Below are positions 8,489-23,513 of a stretch of DNA of 64,000 nucleotides, piece after piece. Source of the stretch: Pseudomonas azerbaijanoccidentalis (lineage in GTDB: Bacteria > Pseudomonadota > Gammaproteobacteria > Pseudomonadales > Pseudomonadaceae). The stretch is taken from contig NZ_JAHSTU010000002.1 in the NCBI RefSeq assembly GCF_019145495.1, positions 310,001 through 374,000 on the forward strand. The letters run 5' to 3'. Below the pieces are notes generated by a model that saw nothing but the letters and a program-made list of their open reading frames with translations, was not told where the DNA came from and did not search any database. Position 1 is the stretch's first letter; each line of letters starts with the position of its first letter. The translations under genes and the position numbers were made by a program.

Positions 8489-9346
8489 TCAACGGCGTGG
8501 CAGGAATTGCAGCGGATCTACAGGTTTACCTTGGCGGCGAATCTCAAAATGCAGTTTCACCCGGTCTGTACCCGTGGACCCCATTTCGGCAATTGTCTGT
8601 CCGACTTTGACCTGCTGCCCCTCCCGAACCAACAGCCTGCGGTTATGTCCGTAGGCACTGACGTAGGTTTCGCTGTGTTTGATGATGACTAATTCGCCGT
8701 AGCCCCTTAAGCCACTCCCGGCGTATACCACCGTCCCATCAGACGCAGCTAAAACAGGCTGTCCCAAATCTCCGGCGATATCAATTCCTTTATTCAAACT
8801 ACCGTTTGAAGAGAATTTTCCAATCAAAATGCCATTAGATGGCCATCCCCAGCCGGTCGGGGCTGGGCCGGCAAGCGGCAATGGAGCGGGTGCCGGCTTG
8901 TTGGCGACGGACGGTACAACCGTCGTTGTGGTCGTGGTGGAACCGTCCACCGGGCGCCGGATGACCGTGGTTTTACTCGAGGATGACGGCGACGAACTGG
9001 ACGAACTGACCACCGCTGTCGGCGTTGAACCGGTACGGCCATCAAAGCGAATCGTCTGACCCGGGCGGATCGTGTATGGCGCCGGAATGTTGTTGCGCGC
9101 CGCCAGGGCCTTGTAGTCCCAGCCGTAGCGGAAGGCGATCGAGAACAGGGTGTCTTTCGGCCGAACCACGTATTGACCGGTTGTCACCGCCGGGCGCTGG
9201 GGCGCGGCAGTATTTCGATCGACAACCCGTACGTCGCTGGTTTTGGTGCTGGAACAACCCACCAGCAAGGTGCTCAAGACAAGGCCAGTCACCAGGCGCT
9301 GAAAGCTCGTTGTACCCATACGCTGCGCAATGACTGTGAGACTCAC
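8489..9346 (-). CDS. nlpD: Outer-membrane lipoprotein NlpD, LysM plus degenerate M23 domain
   Basis: 285 residues. A lipoprotein signal peptide ends in the lipobox LLVGC (Cys about 31). A LysM domain (YVVRPKDTLFSIAFRYGWDY) binds peptidoglycan, a Ser/Thr/Pro-rich linker follows, and the C-terminal LytM/M23 domain is at about residues 180-280. The first zinc-ligand position has Lys (LNKGIDIAG) rather than His, although LHFEIR is kept. This is the expected catalytically dead form that activates cell-division amidases rather than cutting peptidoglycan. ATG 9319 (MGTTSF) is a possible shorter start. It lies between pcm and rpoS. Confidence 0.96.
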   Translation of the reverse strand: MSLTVIAQRMGTTSFQRLVTGLVLSTLLVGCSSTKTSDVRVVDRNTAAPQRPAVTTGQYVVRPKDTLFSIAFRYGWDYKALAARNNIPAPYTIRPGQTIRFDGRTGSTPTAVVSSSSSSPSSSSKTTVIRRPVDGSTTTTTTVVPSVANKPAPAPLPLAGPAPTGWGWPSNGILIGKFSSNGSLNKGIDIAGDLGQPVLAASDGTVVYAGSGLRGYGELVIIKHSETYVSAYGHNRRLLVREGQQVKVGQTIAEMGSTGTDRVKLHFEIRRQGKPVDPLQFLPRR

Positions 9347-9557
9347 CCGCCGCTCCCTTTGTGGTGGCTGAAAATGTGATTTGCCGTGATCCGGCGTGCT
9401 GTGTCGCCAGTATAACGGCCCGTGCAGGCTTTACCCTTAATGAAGCGAAATGGCTTTGCGCACACGTTTGCTGTTCGACAAAACAATCCGTTTAACCATT
9501 CGACGCCGCTGTAAGACAGAGGCAATCGAAGAGAATTCAGCGCGTCGAAATAAATGC

Positions 9558-10971
<1,414 letters not shown>

Positions 10972-10984
<13 letters not shown>

Positions 10985-12030
10985 GGGCTGTCCGTCTGCC
11001 CCACCGGCACCAGATCAACGAGCTCGCGCACCAATACAGTGGCGAAGCATCCGGCCGGCAGGACGAATTCCAGTTGCAGAATGTCAGGCTCGGGATAATG
11101 CCACGTCAACCCACCAATGGGCAGCCGCAGGATGCGACGTTCGTGGCTCATACCGGCGTTAATCAACCAATCGCGAAGGTCTGCTTCGCGCGCGGCGATT
11201 GCCTGCTCCAGTTCATGGACAGCGCCCGTGGCCGGCGAGTCACCTTCGCCCCACTGTGGCCCTGTCGGGTGCAGGTCGAGAATCGCCAGCCGCGGGTCGC
11301 TGCACTCGGCCTCACCGGCCGGGAAAAAACTGCGGCTGTCGGTGAATGCCAGCAAGTCGCCCACCTGAGCACGCTGCCAGGTGCCGTCTGCAACACGCGC
11401 GGCCAATACCTGGTTGAACAGAAAACTGCGGGCCGTGGAGAGTAAACGTGAACGCACGTTGCGTTGTTCCGGCAAGGCCTTACGAGCCGCCCAGGCACGG
11501 GCATCCACCACGTTACCGCCGTCGTGGCCGAAACGCTGGGCACCGAAATAGTTGGGAATGCCCTGCTTGACGATCAGTTGCAGGCGTTCTTCGATGGCAA
11601 CCTTGTCGCCGGCAAACTGGGTCAGACGCAAGGTGAAACCGTTGGCCGAGTGAGCACCGCGTTGCAGCTTGCGCTTGTGTCGGCTGGTCTTGAGGATTTT
11701 CAGCGTGTCGTTTTCAGCCGCCGACAGATCCGGATCGGCCTTGCCCGGCAGTTGCACGCTGAACCACTGACGCGTCAACGCCTGACGATCCTTGAGCCCG
11801 GCATAGCTGACGGTGCGCAAAGGAACGCCCGCCGCCTTGGCAATCCGCCGTGCGGCTTCTTCAGTATTGAGGCCGCGTTTTTCCACCCAGATCCACAGGT
11901 GCTCGCCGTCGCCACTCAAGGGAATATCAAGGACTTCATCGACCTGGAAATCTTCGGCGATGGCTTTCAGTACCGCAGTGCCGAGTGGTTCACCGTAGGC
12001 CCGCGGGCCGAGCAATTGCAGTTCGTTCAT
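10972..12030 (-). CDS. truD: tRNA pseudouridine(13) synthase TruD
   Basis: 352 residues. It isomerises U13 of glutamate tRNA. The catalytic aspartate is Asp81 in [14 protein letters not shown]. The family motifs [15 protein letters not shown] and [17 protein letters not shown] [13 protein letters not shown] are present. It overlaps ispF by four bases (ATGA) and surE by thirteen, so ispF-truD-surE-pcm reads as one tightly packed operon. Confidence 0.98.
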
Positions 12031-12500
12031 GCGCGCAGCAACAAGGCAACGGAATGCACGGCAATGCCTTCTTCGCGACCGACAAAGCCAAGCTTTTCGG
12101 TGGTGGTAGCTTTTACGTTCACTTGATCCAACTCAACTTGAAGATCCGCGGCAATCAGCGCACGCATCGTTTCGATATGCGGAGCCATTTTCGGCGCCTG
12201 GGCGACGATGGTGTTATCGACATTGCCGACCTTCCAGCCCTTGGCGTGGATCAGTGCGACGACATGACGCAACAGCGCACGGCTGTCGGCGCCCTTGAAT
12301 TGCGGGTCGGTGTCCGGGAAATGCTTGCCGATGTCACCCAGCGCAGCAGCGCCGAGCAAGGCATCACTCAAGGCGTGCAGCAGGACGTCACCGTCGGAAT
12401 GAGCGAGCAGCCCGAAGCTGTGTGCAATACGCACGCCGCCCAGAGTAATGAAATCGCCTTCAGCGAAACGGTGCACATCATAGCCGTGGCCAATACGCAT
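12027..12500 (-). CDS. ispF: 2-C-methyl-D-erythritol 2,4-cyclodiphosphate synthase
   Basis: 157 residues. It catalyses the cyclisation step of the MEP isoprenoid pathway. Zinc ligands Asp8 and His10 are in [11 protein letters not shown], and the third His is in [20 protein letters not shown]. The other MEP genes in this window, ispD (3 kb away) and dxr (24 kb away), complete a partial set. A terminator hairpin immediately upstream separates it from fghA. Confidence 0.98.
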   Translation of the reverse strand: MRIGHGYDVHRFAEGDFITLGGVRIAHSFGLLAHSDGDVLLHALSDALLGAAALGDIGKHFPDTDPQFKGADSRALLRHVVALIHAKGWKVGNVDNTIVAQAPKMAPHIETMRALIAADLQVELDQVNVKATTTEKLGFVGREEGIAVHSVALLLRA

Positions 12501-12533
12501 AAAAAAACGCCCCGATTTTTGTCAGGGCGTGAT
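12501..12533 (-). terminator. Rho-independent terminator of the adhC-fghA operon
   Basis: On the minus strand ACGCCCTGAC...GGGGCGT is followed by TTTTTTT, ending directly at the ispF start codon. The stem is ACGCCC/GGGGCGT with an A-rich loop. The ispF promoter must lie within or upstream of it, or ispF relies on read-through. Confidence 0.75.
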
Positions 12534-12541
12534 TCTACCTG

Positions 12542-13390
12542 CTATTGAGTGCCTAGAGCATGCGCGTGATGCCGCAAGTGATCTTCGATGAAACTGGCGA
12601 TGAAGAAATAGCTGTGGTCGTAGCCTGGTTGCAGGCGCAACGTTAGCGGATGACCGGCCAGCTTGGCCGCCTGTTGCAGGGCCTCAGGCTTGAGTTGGGT
12701 CGCGAGGAAATCGTCCCGATCACCTTGGTCGACCAACAGCGGCAGCTTCTCGTCGGCCTCGGCAATCAACGCACAGGCATCCCACTCGCGCCACTTCGAA
12801 CGGTCCTCTCCCAGATAACGAGAGAAAGCCTTCTGCCCCCACGGGCAATCCATCGGATTGTTGATCGGCGAGAACGCCGACACCGACCGATAGCGCCCGG
12901 GATTGCGCAAGGCACAGACCAGCGCGCCGTGGCCACCCATGGAGTGACCGCTGATGCCGCGCTTGTCCGACGCCGGGAAATGGGCTTCGACCAATGTCGG
13001 CAATTCCTGCACGACATAGTCATGCATCCGATAGTGCCGCGACCAGGGTTCCTGCGTGGCATTCAGATAAAAGCCAGCACCGAGACCGAAGTCCCAGGCG
13101 CCATCCGGATCGCCCGGCACATCAGGACCGCGAGGGCTGGTGTCGGGCGCGACGATGATCAGCCCCAATTCAGCGGCCATGCGCATGGCGCCAGCCTTCT
13201 GCATGAAGTTTTCGTCGGTGCAGGTCAGGCCGGACAACCAGTACAACACCGGCAGCTTGCCGCCCTGCTCCGCCTGCGGCGGCAGGTACACGGCGAATAC
13301 CATGTCGCAGCCAAGCACTTCGGAGCGATGACGATAGCGTTTGTGCCAGCCACCGAAGCTTTTCTGGCAGGAGATGTTTTCCAGGCTCAT
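12542..13390 (-). CDS. fghA: S-formylglutathione hydrolase
   Basis: 282 residues of esterase-D family alpha/beta hydrolase. It hydrolyses S-formylglutathione to formate and glutathione, the second step of glutathione-dependent formaldehyde removal. The nucleophile elbow [10 protein letters not shown] is present, and the typical N-terminus is [18 protein letters not shown]. The conserved [10 protein letters not shown] motif near residue 54 forms the oxyanion region. It lies eight bases downstream of adhC, which supplies its substrate. Confidence 0.97.
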   Translation of the reverse strand: MSLENISCQKSFGGWHKRYRHRSEVLGCDMVFAVYLPPQAEQGGKLPVLYWLSGLTCTDENFMQKAGAMRMAAELGLIIVAPDTSPRGPDVPGDPDGAWDFGLGAGFYLNATQEPWSRHYRMHDYVVQELPTLVEAHFPASDKRGISGHSMGGHGALVCALRNPGRYRSVSAFSPINNPMDCPWGQKAFSRYLGEDRSKWREWDACALIAEADEKLPLLVDQGDRDDFLATQLKPEALQQAAKLAGHPLTLRLQPGYDHSYFFIASFIEDHLRHHAHALGTQ

Positions 13391-13398
13391 GGCAGACC

Positions 13399-14599
<1,201 letters not shown>

Positions 14600-14618
14600 T
14601 GCACAGGGATAATCATCG

Positions 14619-15515
14619 ATGTCTGAAAATCGCTGGGAAGGGATCGACGAGTTTGTGGCCGTTGCCGAATGCAGCCAGTTCACCGCTGCGGCGGAACGCC
14701 TGGGCGTTTCTTCCTCGCACGTCAGTCGACAAATCGTACGCCTGGAAGAGCGCTTGCAGACTCGACTGCTCTACCGTAGTACCCGTCGCGTCACATTGAC
14801 GGAGGCCGGGCAAACTTTTCTGCAACATTGCCAGCGCTTGCAGGACGGGCGCGAAGAAGCGCTGCGCGCGGTCGGCGACCTGACCAGTGAGCCCAAAGGC
14901 ATGTTGCGCATGACCTGCGCCGTGGCGTATGGCGAACGTTTTATCGTGCCGCTGGTGACCCGCTTCATGGGCTTGTATCCGCAACTGCGGATCGACATCG
15001 AGTTGAGCAACCGCCAACTCGACCTCGTGCATGAAGGCCTTGACCTGGCCATTCGACTTGGCCGCTTGCAGGACTCGAGACTGGTCGCCACCCGCCTCGC
15101 ACCACGGCGTATGTTTCTCTGCGCATCACCGTCCTACCTTGAACGGTACGGTCGCCCCCACAGCTTGTCGGAATTGAGTCGTCACAACTGCCTCATCGGC
15201 AGCTCGGATCTGTGGCAATTGGAGCAGAACGGGCGGGAGTTTTCGCAACGGGTGCAGGGAAACTGGCGGTGTAACAGTGGGCAAGCGGTGCTGGACGCGG
15301 CGTTACAAGGCGTGGGGTTATGTCAGTTGCCGGACTATTACGTGCTGGAGCATTTGAACAGTGGCGCGCTGATTTCGCTGCTGGAGGCGCATCAACCTCC
15401 GAACACGGCGGTTTGGGCGCTGTATCCGCAGCAACGGCATTTGTCGCCGAAGGTCCGCAAGTTGGTGGATTTCTTGAAGGAGGGGTTGGCGGAAAGACCG
15501 GAGTACAGGATTTAA
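14619..15515 (+). CDS. LysR-family transcriptional regulator
   Basis: 298 residues with the classical N-terminal winged helix (EFVAVAECSQFTAAAERLGV and SSSHVSRQIVRLEERL, residues 8-45) and a C-terminal substrate-binding fold. It is transcribed away from adhC-fghA, and a dyad lies between them, so it probably controls formaldehyde detoxification and itself. The inducer cannot be read from the sequence. The gene ends four bases before a REP doublet. Confidence 0.92.
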   Translation: MSENRWEGIDEFVAVAECSQFTAAAERLGVSSSHVSRQIVRLEERLQTRLLYRSTRRVTLTEAGQTFLQHCQRLQDGREEALRAVGDLTSEPKGMLRMTCAVAYGERFIVPLVTRFMGLYPQLRIDIELSNRQLDLVHEGLDLAIRLGRLQDSRLVATRLAPRRMFLCASPSYLERYGRPHSLSELSRHNCLIGSSDLWQLEQNGREFSQRVQGNWRCNSGQAVLDAALQGVGLCQLPDYYVLEHLNSGALISLLEAHQPPNTAVWALYPQQRHLSPKVRKLVDFLKEGLAERPEYRI

Positions 15516-15518
15516 AAT

Positions 15519-15611
15519 CAAAAGATCGCAGCCTGCGGCAGCTCCTACAGGGGGCGCACAACCACTGGATGTATCGGCCCCTGTAGGAGCTGCCGAAGGC
15601 TGCGATCCTTT
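15519..15611. repeat. REP doublet (GTAGGAGCTGCCGCAGG family)
   Basis: Two inverted copies of a roughly 28-base element (core GATCGCAGCCTGCGGCAGC, then TCCTACAGG) flank a short non-conserved centre. It fills the gap between the converging LysR and ispD genes, and its right end reaches the ispD stop codon. Such doublets are mobilised by RAYT transposases; no such transposase gene is in the window. Confidence 0.9.
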
Positions 15612-16317
15612 AGCGACGATTAGCCCAACGCTGACGAAGCCACTCGAGATCTTCGGGGCGCGTAACCTTGATGTTATCGGACCGTCCTTCGATCAGGCGC
15701 GGCGCCATGCCAGACCACTCCATGGCCGACGCTTCGTCAGTGATCACCGCATCAGCCACCAGACTGTCTGCCAAAGCTCGATGCAACGCACCGAGGCGAA
15801 ACATCTGCGGCGTATAAGCCTGCCAGATCACACTGCGATCCACGGTTTCGACCACACGCCCGTGTTTGTCGACCCGCTTGAGCGTGTCCCGCGCCGGCAC
15901 CGCCAGCAACCCGCCAACCGGGTCATCAGCCAGTTCAGCCAGCAACTTGTCGAGATCGTCACGACTGAGATTCGGCCGTGCGGCATCGTGAACCAGCACC
16001 CAATCTTCATCATCAGCACCCTGCGCATGCAGGTGCAGCAAGGCATTGAGCACCGACCCGGATCGCTCCGAGCCGCCCTCGACCCGGGCAATGCGCGCAT
16101 CGCCGGCACACGCCAGATTCGGCCAATAAGGATCATCGACAGCAAGACTGACCACCAGGCCTTTGAGGCCAGGATGATCAAGGAAACAGCCGAGGCTGTG
16201 TTCGAGAATAGTGCGTCCGCCCAATTGCAAATACTGTTTGGGACGGTCTGCGGCCATACGGGCACCGACGCCCGCGGCAGGAATCACGGCCCAGAAGGCC
16301 GGTAACGAGTGGTTCAT
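15610..16317 (-). CDS. ispD: 2-C-methyl-D-erythritol 4-phosphate cytidylyltransferase
   Basis: 235 residues. It transfers CMP from CTP to methylerythritol phosphate in isoprenoid synthesis. The nucleotide-binding loop AAGVGARMAADRPKQYL is at about residues 14-30, and VLVHDAARP carries the metal-binding Asp. It overlaps ftsB by four bases, a pairing conserved across gamma-proteobacteria. The stop codon abuts a REP arm. Confidence 0.98.
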   Translation of the reverse strand: MNHSLPAFWAVIPAAGVGARMAADRPKQYLQLGGRTILEHSLGCFLDHPGLKGLVVSLAVDDPYWPNLACAGDARIARVEGGSERSGSVLNALLHLHAQGADDEDWVLVHDAARPNLSRDDLDKLLAELADDPVGGLLAVPARDTLKRVDKHGRVVETVDRSVIWQAYTPQMFRLGALHRALADSLVADAVITDEASAMEWSGMAPRLIEGRSDNIKVTRPEDLEWLRQRWANRR

Positions 16318-16592
16318 TGCGCCAACTGGTAAAGGGTTTCACCGTCCTTGACCATGCCCAACTCATGGCGAGCCCGCTCTTCAACGGTCTCCATGCCTTT
16401 TTTCAACTCACTGACTTCAGCGTCCATCACCCGATTACGCTCAAGCAACACCTGGTTCTCAGCTTGCTGATCCGCGATCTGCTGCTTCAGCTCGGCCACT
16501 TGCGCCAGACTGCCATTACCCACCCACAGGCGGTACTGCAGGCCAGCCAGCAACAGGAGCAAGACGAGGAACAACCAATTGGGACTGCGCAT
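16314..16592 (-). CDS. ftsB: Cell division protein FtsB
   Basis: 92 residues: a short cytoplasmic N-terminus, one membrane helix (LFLVLLLLLAGLQYRLW, about residues 6-22), then a periplasmic coiled coil (AELKQQIADQQAENQVLLE). FtsB forms the FtsQ-FtsL-FtsB complex that activates septal peptidoglycan synthesis. It sits between eno and ispD, its conserved place. The tail EERARHELGMVKDGETLYQL matches the family end. Confidence 0.97.
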   Translation of the reverse strand: MRSPNWLFLVLLLLLAGLQYRLWVGNGSLAQVAELKQQIADQQAENQVLLERNRVMDAEVSELKKGMETVEERARHELGMVKDGETLYQLAQ

Positions 16593-16650
16593 CGAATATC
16601 AGGTATCCAGTGAAAAAAGACAGCCACACCAAAACATGAAGCTACTGATA

Positions 16651-16680
16651 GCACGAAGCCTGGAAGAACCAGGCTTGTGC
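16651..16680 (-). terminator. Hairpin between eno and ftsB
   Basis: The near-perfect stem GCACGAAGCCTGG/CCAGGCTTGTGC with an AAGA loop lies in the 171-base eno-ftsB gap. It has no strong T-run on the minus strand, so it may be a weak terminator, a processing site or an mRNA-stabilising structure for eno. Confidence 0.5.
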
Positions 16681-16763
16681 TTATAAGGCATCAGATTAGT
16701 GGCAAAAACGTCGCTGTAGCGATTTTTCCGACACAATCCGGTGTCTTTTTTACCACGTACTGC

Positions 16764-18191
<1,428 letters not shown>

Positions 18192-18209
18192 TTACCGGAG
18201 AAATGAGGA

Positions 18210-20713
<2,504 letters not shown>

Positions 20714-20966
20714 TTAAAGCGGTCCGAGCCGCCGGGGAAAGCGAAGGAAGGCCGAAGCCCCCGATCACCTGCATTAATCACAGTGCACCTTTCAAAAAAA
20801 CCGCCGCGTTGGGACAGACCGGAAGATGAAACACCGGTACGTTGCTCGCTACACATTTTTTGGAATCGCCCAGCAAAGACTGCTTGGTAATCGGCAACTC
20901 CTGCAATTCAGGCGAATCCACAGAAGTTGTATCAAGAAGGGAGCGTAGTCTACCGGAAAGCCCCTT

Positions 20967-22295
20967 TCAGCTCAAACCTTGATCTTCGTTCAGTGGCTGC
21001 CAATGCAGATTCCAGTCACCCGCTACTCCGCCATCCAGGCCCTGAAGGTTCGGTACTGCCAGTAATTGCTCGCCTTTGAACAGCAGCGGCAATCTGCCGC
21101 GCACGAATTGCGGCACACCACGCTCGTTAAGCAAACGCTTCAAGTCGCGATGACCACGGCCCGGCAAATCCATGATTTCGCCTCCTTCACGATAGCGGAT
21201 CTGAAGGGGGCCATCGGGGATTTGCCCGGATAGTGTGAGAACGCCATTATCAGGCAATGCCAGAGGCAGCGCGGGGTCCGGCCACTTGCCTGCGACGGCC
21301 AAGGGTTTCAACCAGCCACCAGACAACCACCAGATTCGCCCACCCGCCCGATGCAATTCGCCATCCGCCAATCGCCAGATCGGTCGCGCATCGCCAGTGG
21401 CATCGCGCAAATCGTGCCAACCCGACCAGTGGTCACTGTCGGGTAACCTTGTCCGCGGTTCAAGCCAGTGACTCAGTGCATTGCGTTGACGGGCAGCAGA
21501 GAGCTTTGCAAGCGCCGCCAGCTCCAGAGACGGTAAACCCAGCCACTCGAAATCACTGGGCGTGCGCGCCTGGTTCAAGTCGATTTTCGCAAGGTCGTCG
21601 AGCAAGGTCTGCGCCTCACTCAAATGCGCGGCGCTGCGAGCCATGGTCGCCATCGCCTGCGGCCAGCGTTCGGACAGCACTGGGAACACCTGATGTCGCA
21701 GGTAGTTGCGCGAAAACTGCCGGTCCTGGTTGGACGGATCTTCAATCCAGCTCAAATGGTGCTCGCTGGCATAGGCCTCCAGCTCAGCCCTCGTGATATC
21801 GAGCAAAGGCCTGATTAAATACCCGCTCCCCAGTGGACGCTGGCGCGGCATGCCCGACAAGCCTTTCACCCCGGCCCCACGCAACAGACGGAACAGCAAC
21901 GTTTCCGCCTGATCGTCACGGTGCTGCGCGGTCAGCAGCACTTGATTGGTATGAGTCGCCTCGATGAACGCGCCGTAACGCGCGTCCCGCGCCGCGCGCT
22001 CAAGGCTGGCGCCGGGTTGCACCTGAACACGAACAACCTGCAGTGGCACACCGAGTGCGTCACAGACCGACCGACAATGTTCCGGCCACGCATCAGCCGC
22101 AGCCTGAAGACCATGATGGACATGAATGGCGCTCAGCGCCGGCAGGGATTGGGTTTTTGCGAGGTGAGCAAGAAGGTGCAGCAGGACGGTGGAGTCGAGG
22201 CCACCGGAGAAAGCTAGGTGCCAATGGGCAGCATTGCGCCAAGGCTCAAGCGTTAGCAAAAGCCGGGAAGGCAGATCACTCTTCGAAGAATCCAT
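20967..22295 (-). CDS. tilS: tRNA(Ile)-lysidine synthase
   Basis: 442 residues. It converts the wobble C34 of isoleucine tRNA to lysidine, an essential step for decoding AUA. The PP-loop motif HLAFSGGLDSTVLLHLL is at about residues 25-41, with further motifs HVHHGLQAAADAW and TAQHRDDQAETLLFRLLRGAG. The C-terminal substrate-binding domain (GRGHRDLKRLLNERGVPQFVR) is intact. A REP doublet separates it from accA. Confidence 0.97.
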   Translation of the reverse strand: MDSSKSDLPSRLLLTLEPWRNAAHWHLAFSGGLDSTVLLHLLAHLAKTQSLPALSAIHVHHGLQAAADAWPEHCRSVCDALGVPLQVVRVQVQPGASLERAARDARYGAFIEATHTNQVLLTAQHRDDQAETLLFRLLRGAGVKGLSGMPRQRPLGSGYLIRPLLDITRAELEAYASEHHLSWIEDPSNQDRQFSRNYLRHQVFPVLSERWPQAMATMARSAAHLSEAQTLLDDLAKIDLNQARTPSDFEWLGLPSLELAALAKLSAARQRNALSHWLEPRTRLPDSDHWSGWHDLRDATGDARPIWRLADGELHRAGGRIWWLSGGWLKPLAVAGKWPDPALPLALPDNGVLTLSGQIPDGPLQIRYREGGEIMDLPGRGHRDLKRLLNERGVPQFVRGRLPLLFKGEQLLAVPNLQGLDGGVAGDWNLHWQPLNEDQGLS

Positions 22296-22319
22296 AGAGA
22301 TTGATCGCTTCTCATAGAT

Positions 22320-22411
22320 CCCTGCAGGAGCTGCCGAAGGCGGCGATCTTTTGACTTTGATTCTAAAAAAACAAGATCAAAAGATCGCCGTCTTCGGCAG
22401 CGCCTACAAGG
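22320..22411. repeat. REP doublet (GTAGGAGCTGCCGCAGG family, diverged)
   Basis: Inverted arms TGCAGGAGCTGCCGAAGG and CTTCGGCAGCGCCTACA, each flanked by AAAGATCGCC-type sequence, lie in the accA-tilS gap. The arms differ from the other copies at several positions (GGCGGCGATC instead of GGCTGCGATC), so this copy is older or belongs to a sub-family. Confidence 0.85.
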
Positions 22412-22426
22412 GTGCCGCGAGGTCAG

Positions 22427-23374
22427 TTAGAGACCGTAGCTCATCAGACGCTCGTAACGACGGTCCAGCAGCGCCTTGTTGTCGAACTTCTTGAGCATCG
22501 CCAGTTGCGAGCTCAGTTCGGCACGGATCGAGGCAGCCGCAGCAGCCGGATCACGGTGGGCGCCACCCAATGGCTCGCCGATCACTTTGTCGACGATGCC
22601 CAGGCCCTTGAGACGTTCGGCAGTGATGCCCATCGCTTCAGCGGCATCCGGTGCTTTCTCGGCGGTTTTCCACAGGATCGACGCGCAACCTTCCGGCGAG
22701 ATCACCGCGTAGGTCGAGTACTGCAGCATGTTCAGCTGGTCACAAACGCCGATGGCCAGTGCACCGCCGGAACCACCTTCACCGATCACGGTGGCGATGA
22801 TTGGGGTTTTCAGGCGGGCCATGACACGCAGGTTCCAGGCGATCGCTTCGCTCTGGTTGCGCTCTTCGGCGTCGATGCCAGGGTAAGCGCCCGGGGTGTC
22901 GATGAAGGTCAGGATCGGCATCTTGAAACGCTCAGCCATTTCCATCAGGCGGCACGCTTTGCGATAGCCTTCCGGACGTGGCATACCGAAGTTGCGGCGA
23001 ACCTTCTCGCGCACTTCACGGCCCTTCTGGTGACCGATGATCATCACCGGCTGATCGTCCAGACGGGCAATGCCGCCGACGATGGCCGCGTCATCGGAGA
23101 AGTGGCGGTCACCGTGCAATTCGTCGAACTCGGTGAAGATGTGTTCGATGTAATCCAGGGTGTACGGGCGTTTCGGGTGACGCGCCAGACGTGCGATCTG
23201 CCAGCTGGTCAGCTTGCCGAAGATGTCTTCGGTCAGCGTTTTGCTCTTGTCCTGCAGGCGGGAGATCTCATCGCCGATATTCAGCGAATTGTCATTACCG
23301 ACCAAGCGCAACTCTTCGATCTTGGCTTGCAGGTCGGCGATCGGCTGTTCGAAATCTAGAAAATTCGGGTTCAT
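22427..23374 (-). CDS. accA: Acetyl-CoA carboxylase carboxyltransferase subunit alpha
   Basis: 315 residues from the ATG at 23374 ([19 protein letters not shown]). With AccD it transfers the carboxyl group from biotin to acetyl-CoA, making malonyl-CoA for fatty-acid synthesis. Characteristic stretches are [40 protein letters not shown] and [15 protein letters not shown]. It follows dnaE by 139 bases on the same strand. Confidence 0.98.
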   Translation of the reverse strand: MNPNFLDFEQPIADLQAKIEELRLVGNDNSLNIGDEISRLQDKSKTLTEDIFGKLTSWQIARLARHPKRPYTLDYIEHIFTEFDELHGDRHFSDDAAIVGGIARLDDQPVMIIGHQKGREVREKVRRNFGMPRPEGYRKACRLMEMAERFKMPILTFIDTPGAYPGIDAEERNQSEAIAWNLRVMARLKTPIIATVIGEGGSGGALAIGVCDQLNMLQYSTYAVISPEGCASILWKTAEKAPDAAEAMGITAERLKGLGIVDKVIGEPLGGAHRDPAAAAASIRAELSSQLAMLKKFDNKALLDRRYERLMSYGL

Positions 23375-23513
23375 AGGCGTCCGTCTTGGGTCGAGTCCCA
23401 AGTGATCTTGGGCCGGCCGGTTGTCTATTCGCGCCCTACCTTAAGGGAGAGGCGCGCTGAGGTCGAGATTAAAAATTCAGGTTGCGGGCAGGCATTCTGA
23501 TACTACCTGCCGG

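Noticed and set aside
8489..9346. Active M23 endopeptidase
   Set aside because: The first metal-ligand position is Lys and the LysM-lipoprotein layout is that of NlpD, an amidase activator.
16729..16752. GACAC-N6-GTGTC hairpin followed by a T-run on the plus strand near the eno stop
   Set aside because: It points the wrong way for eno and ftsB, and no plus-strand gene ends there; five-base stem is likely chance.
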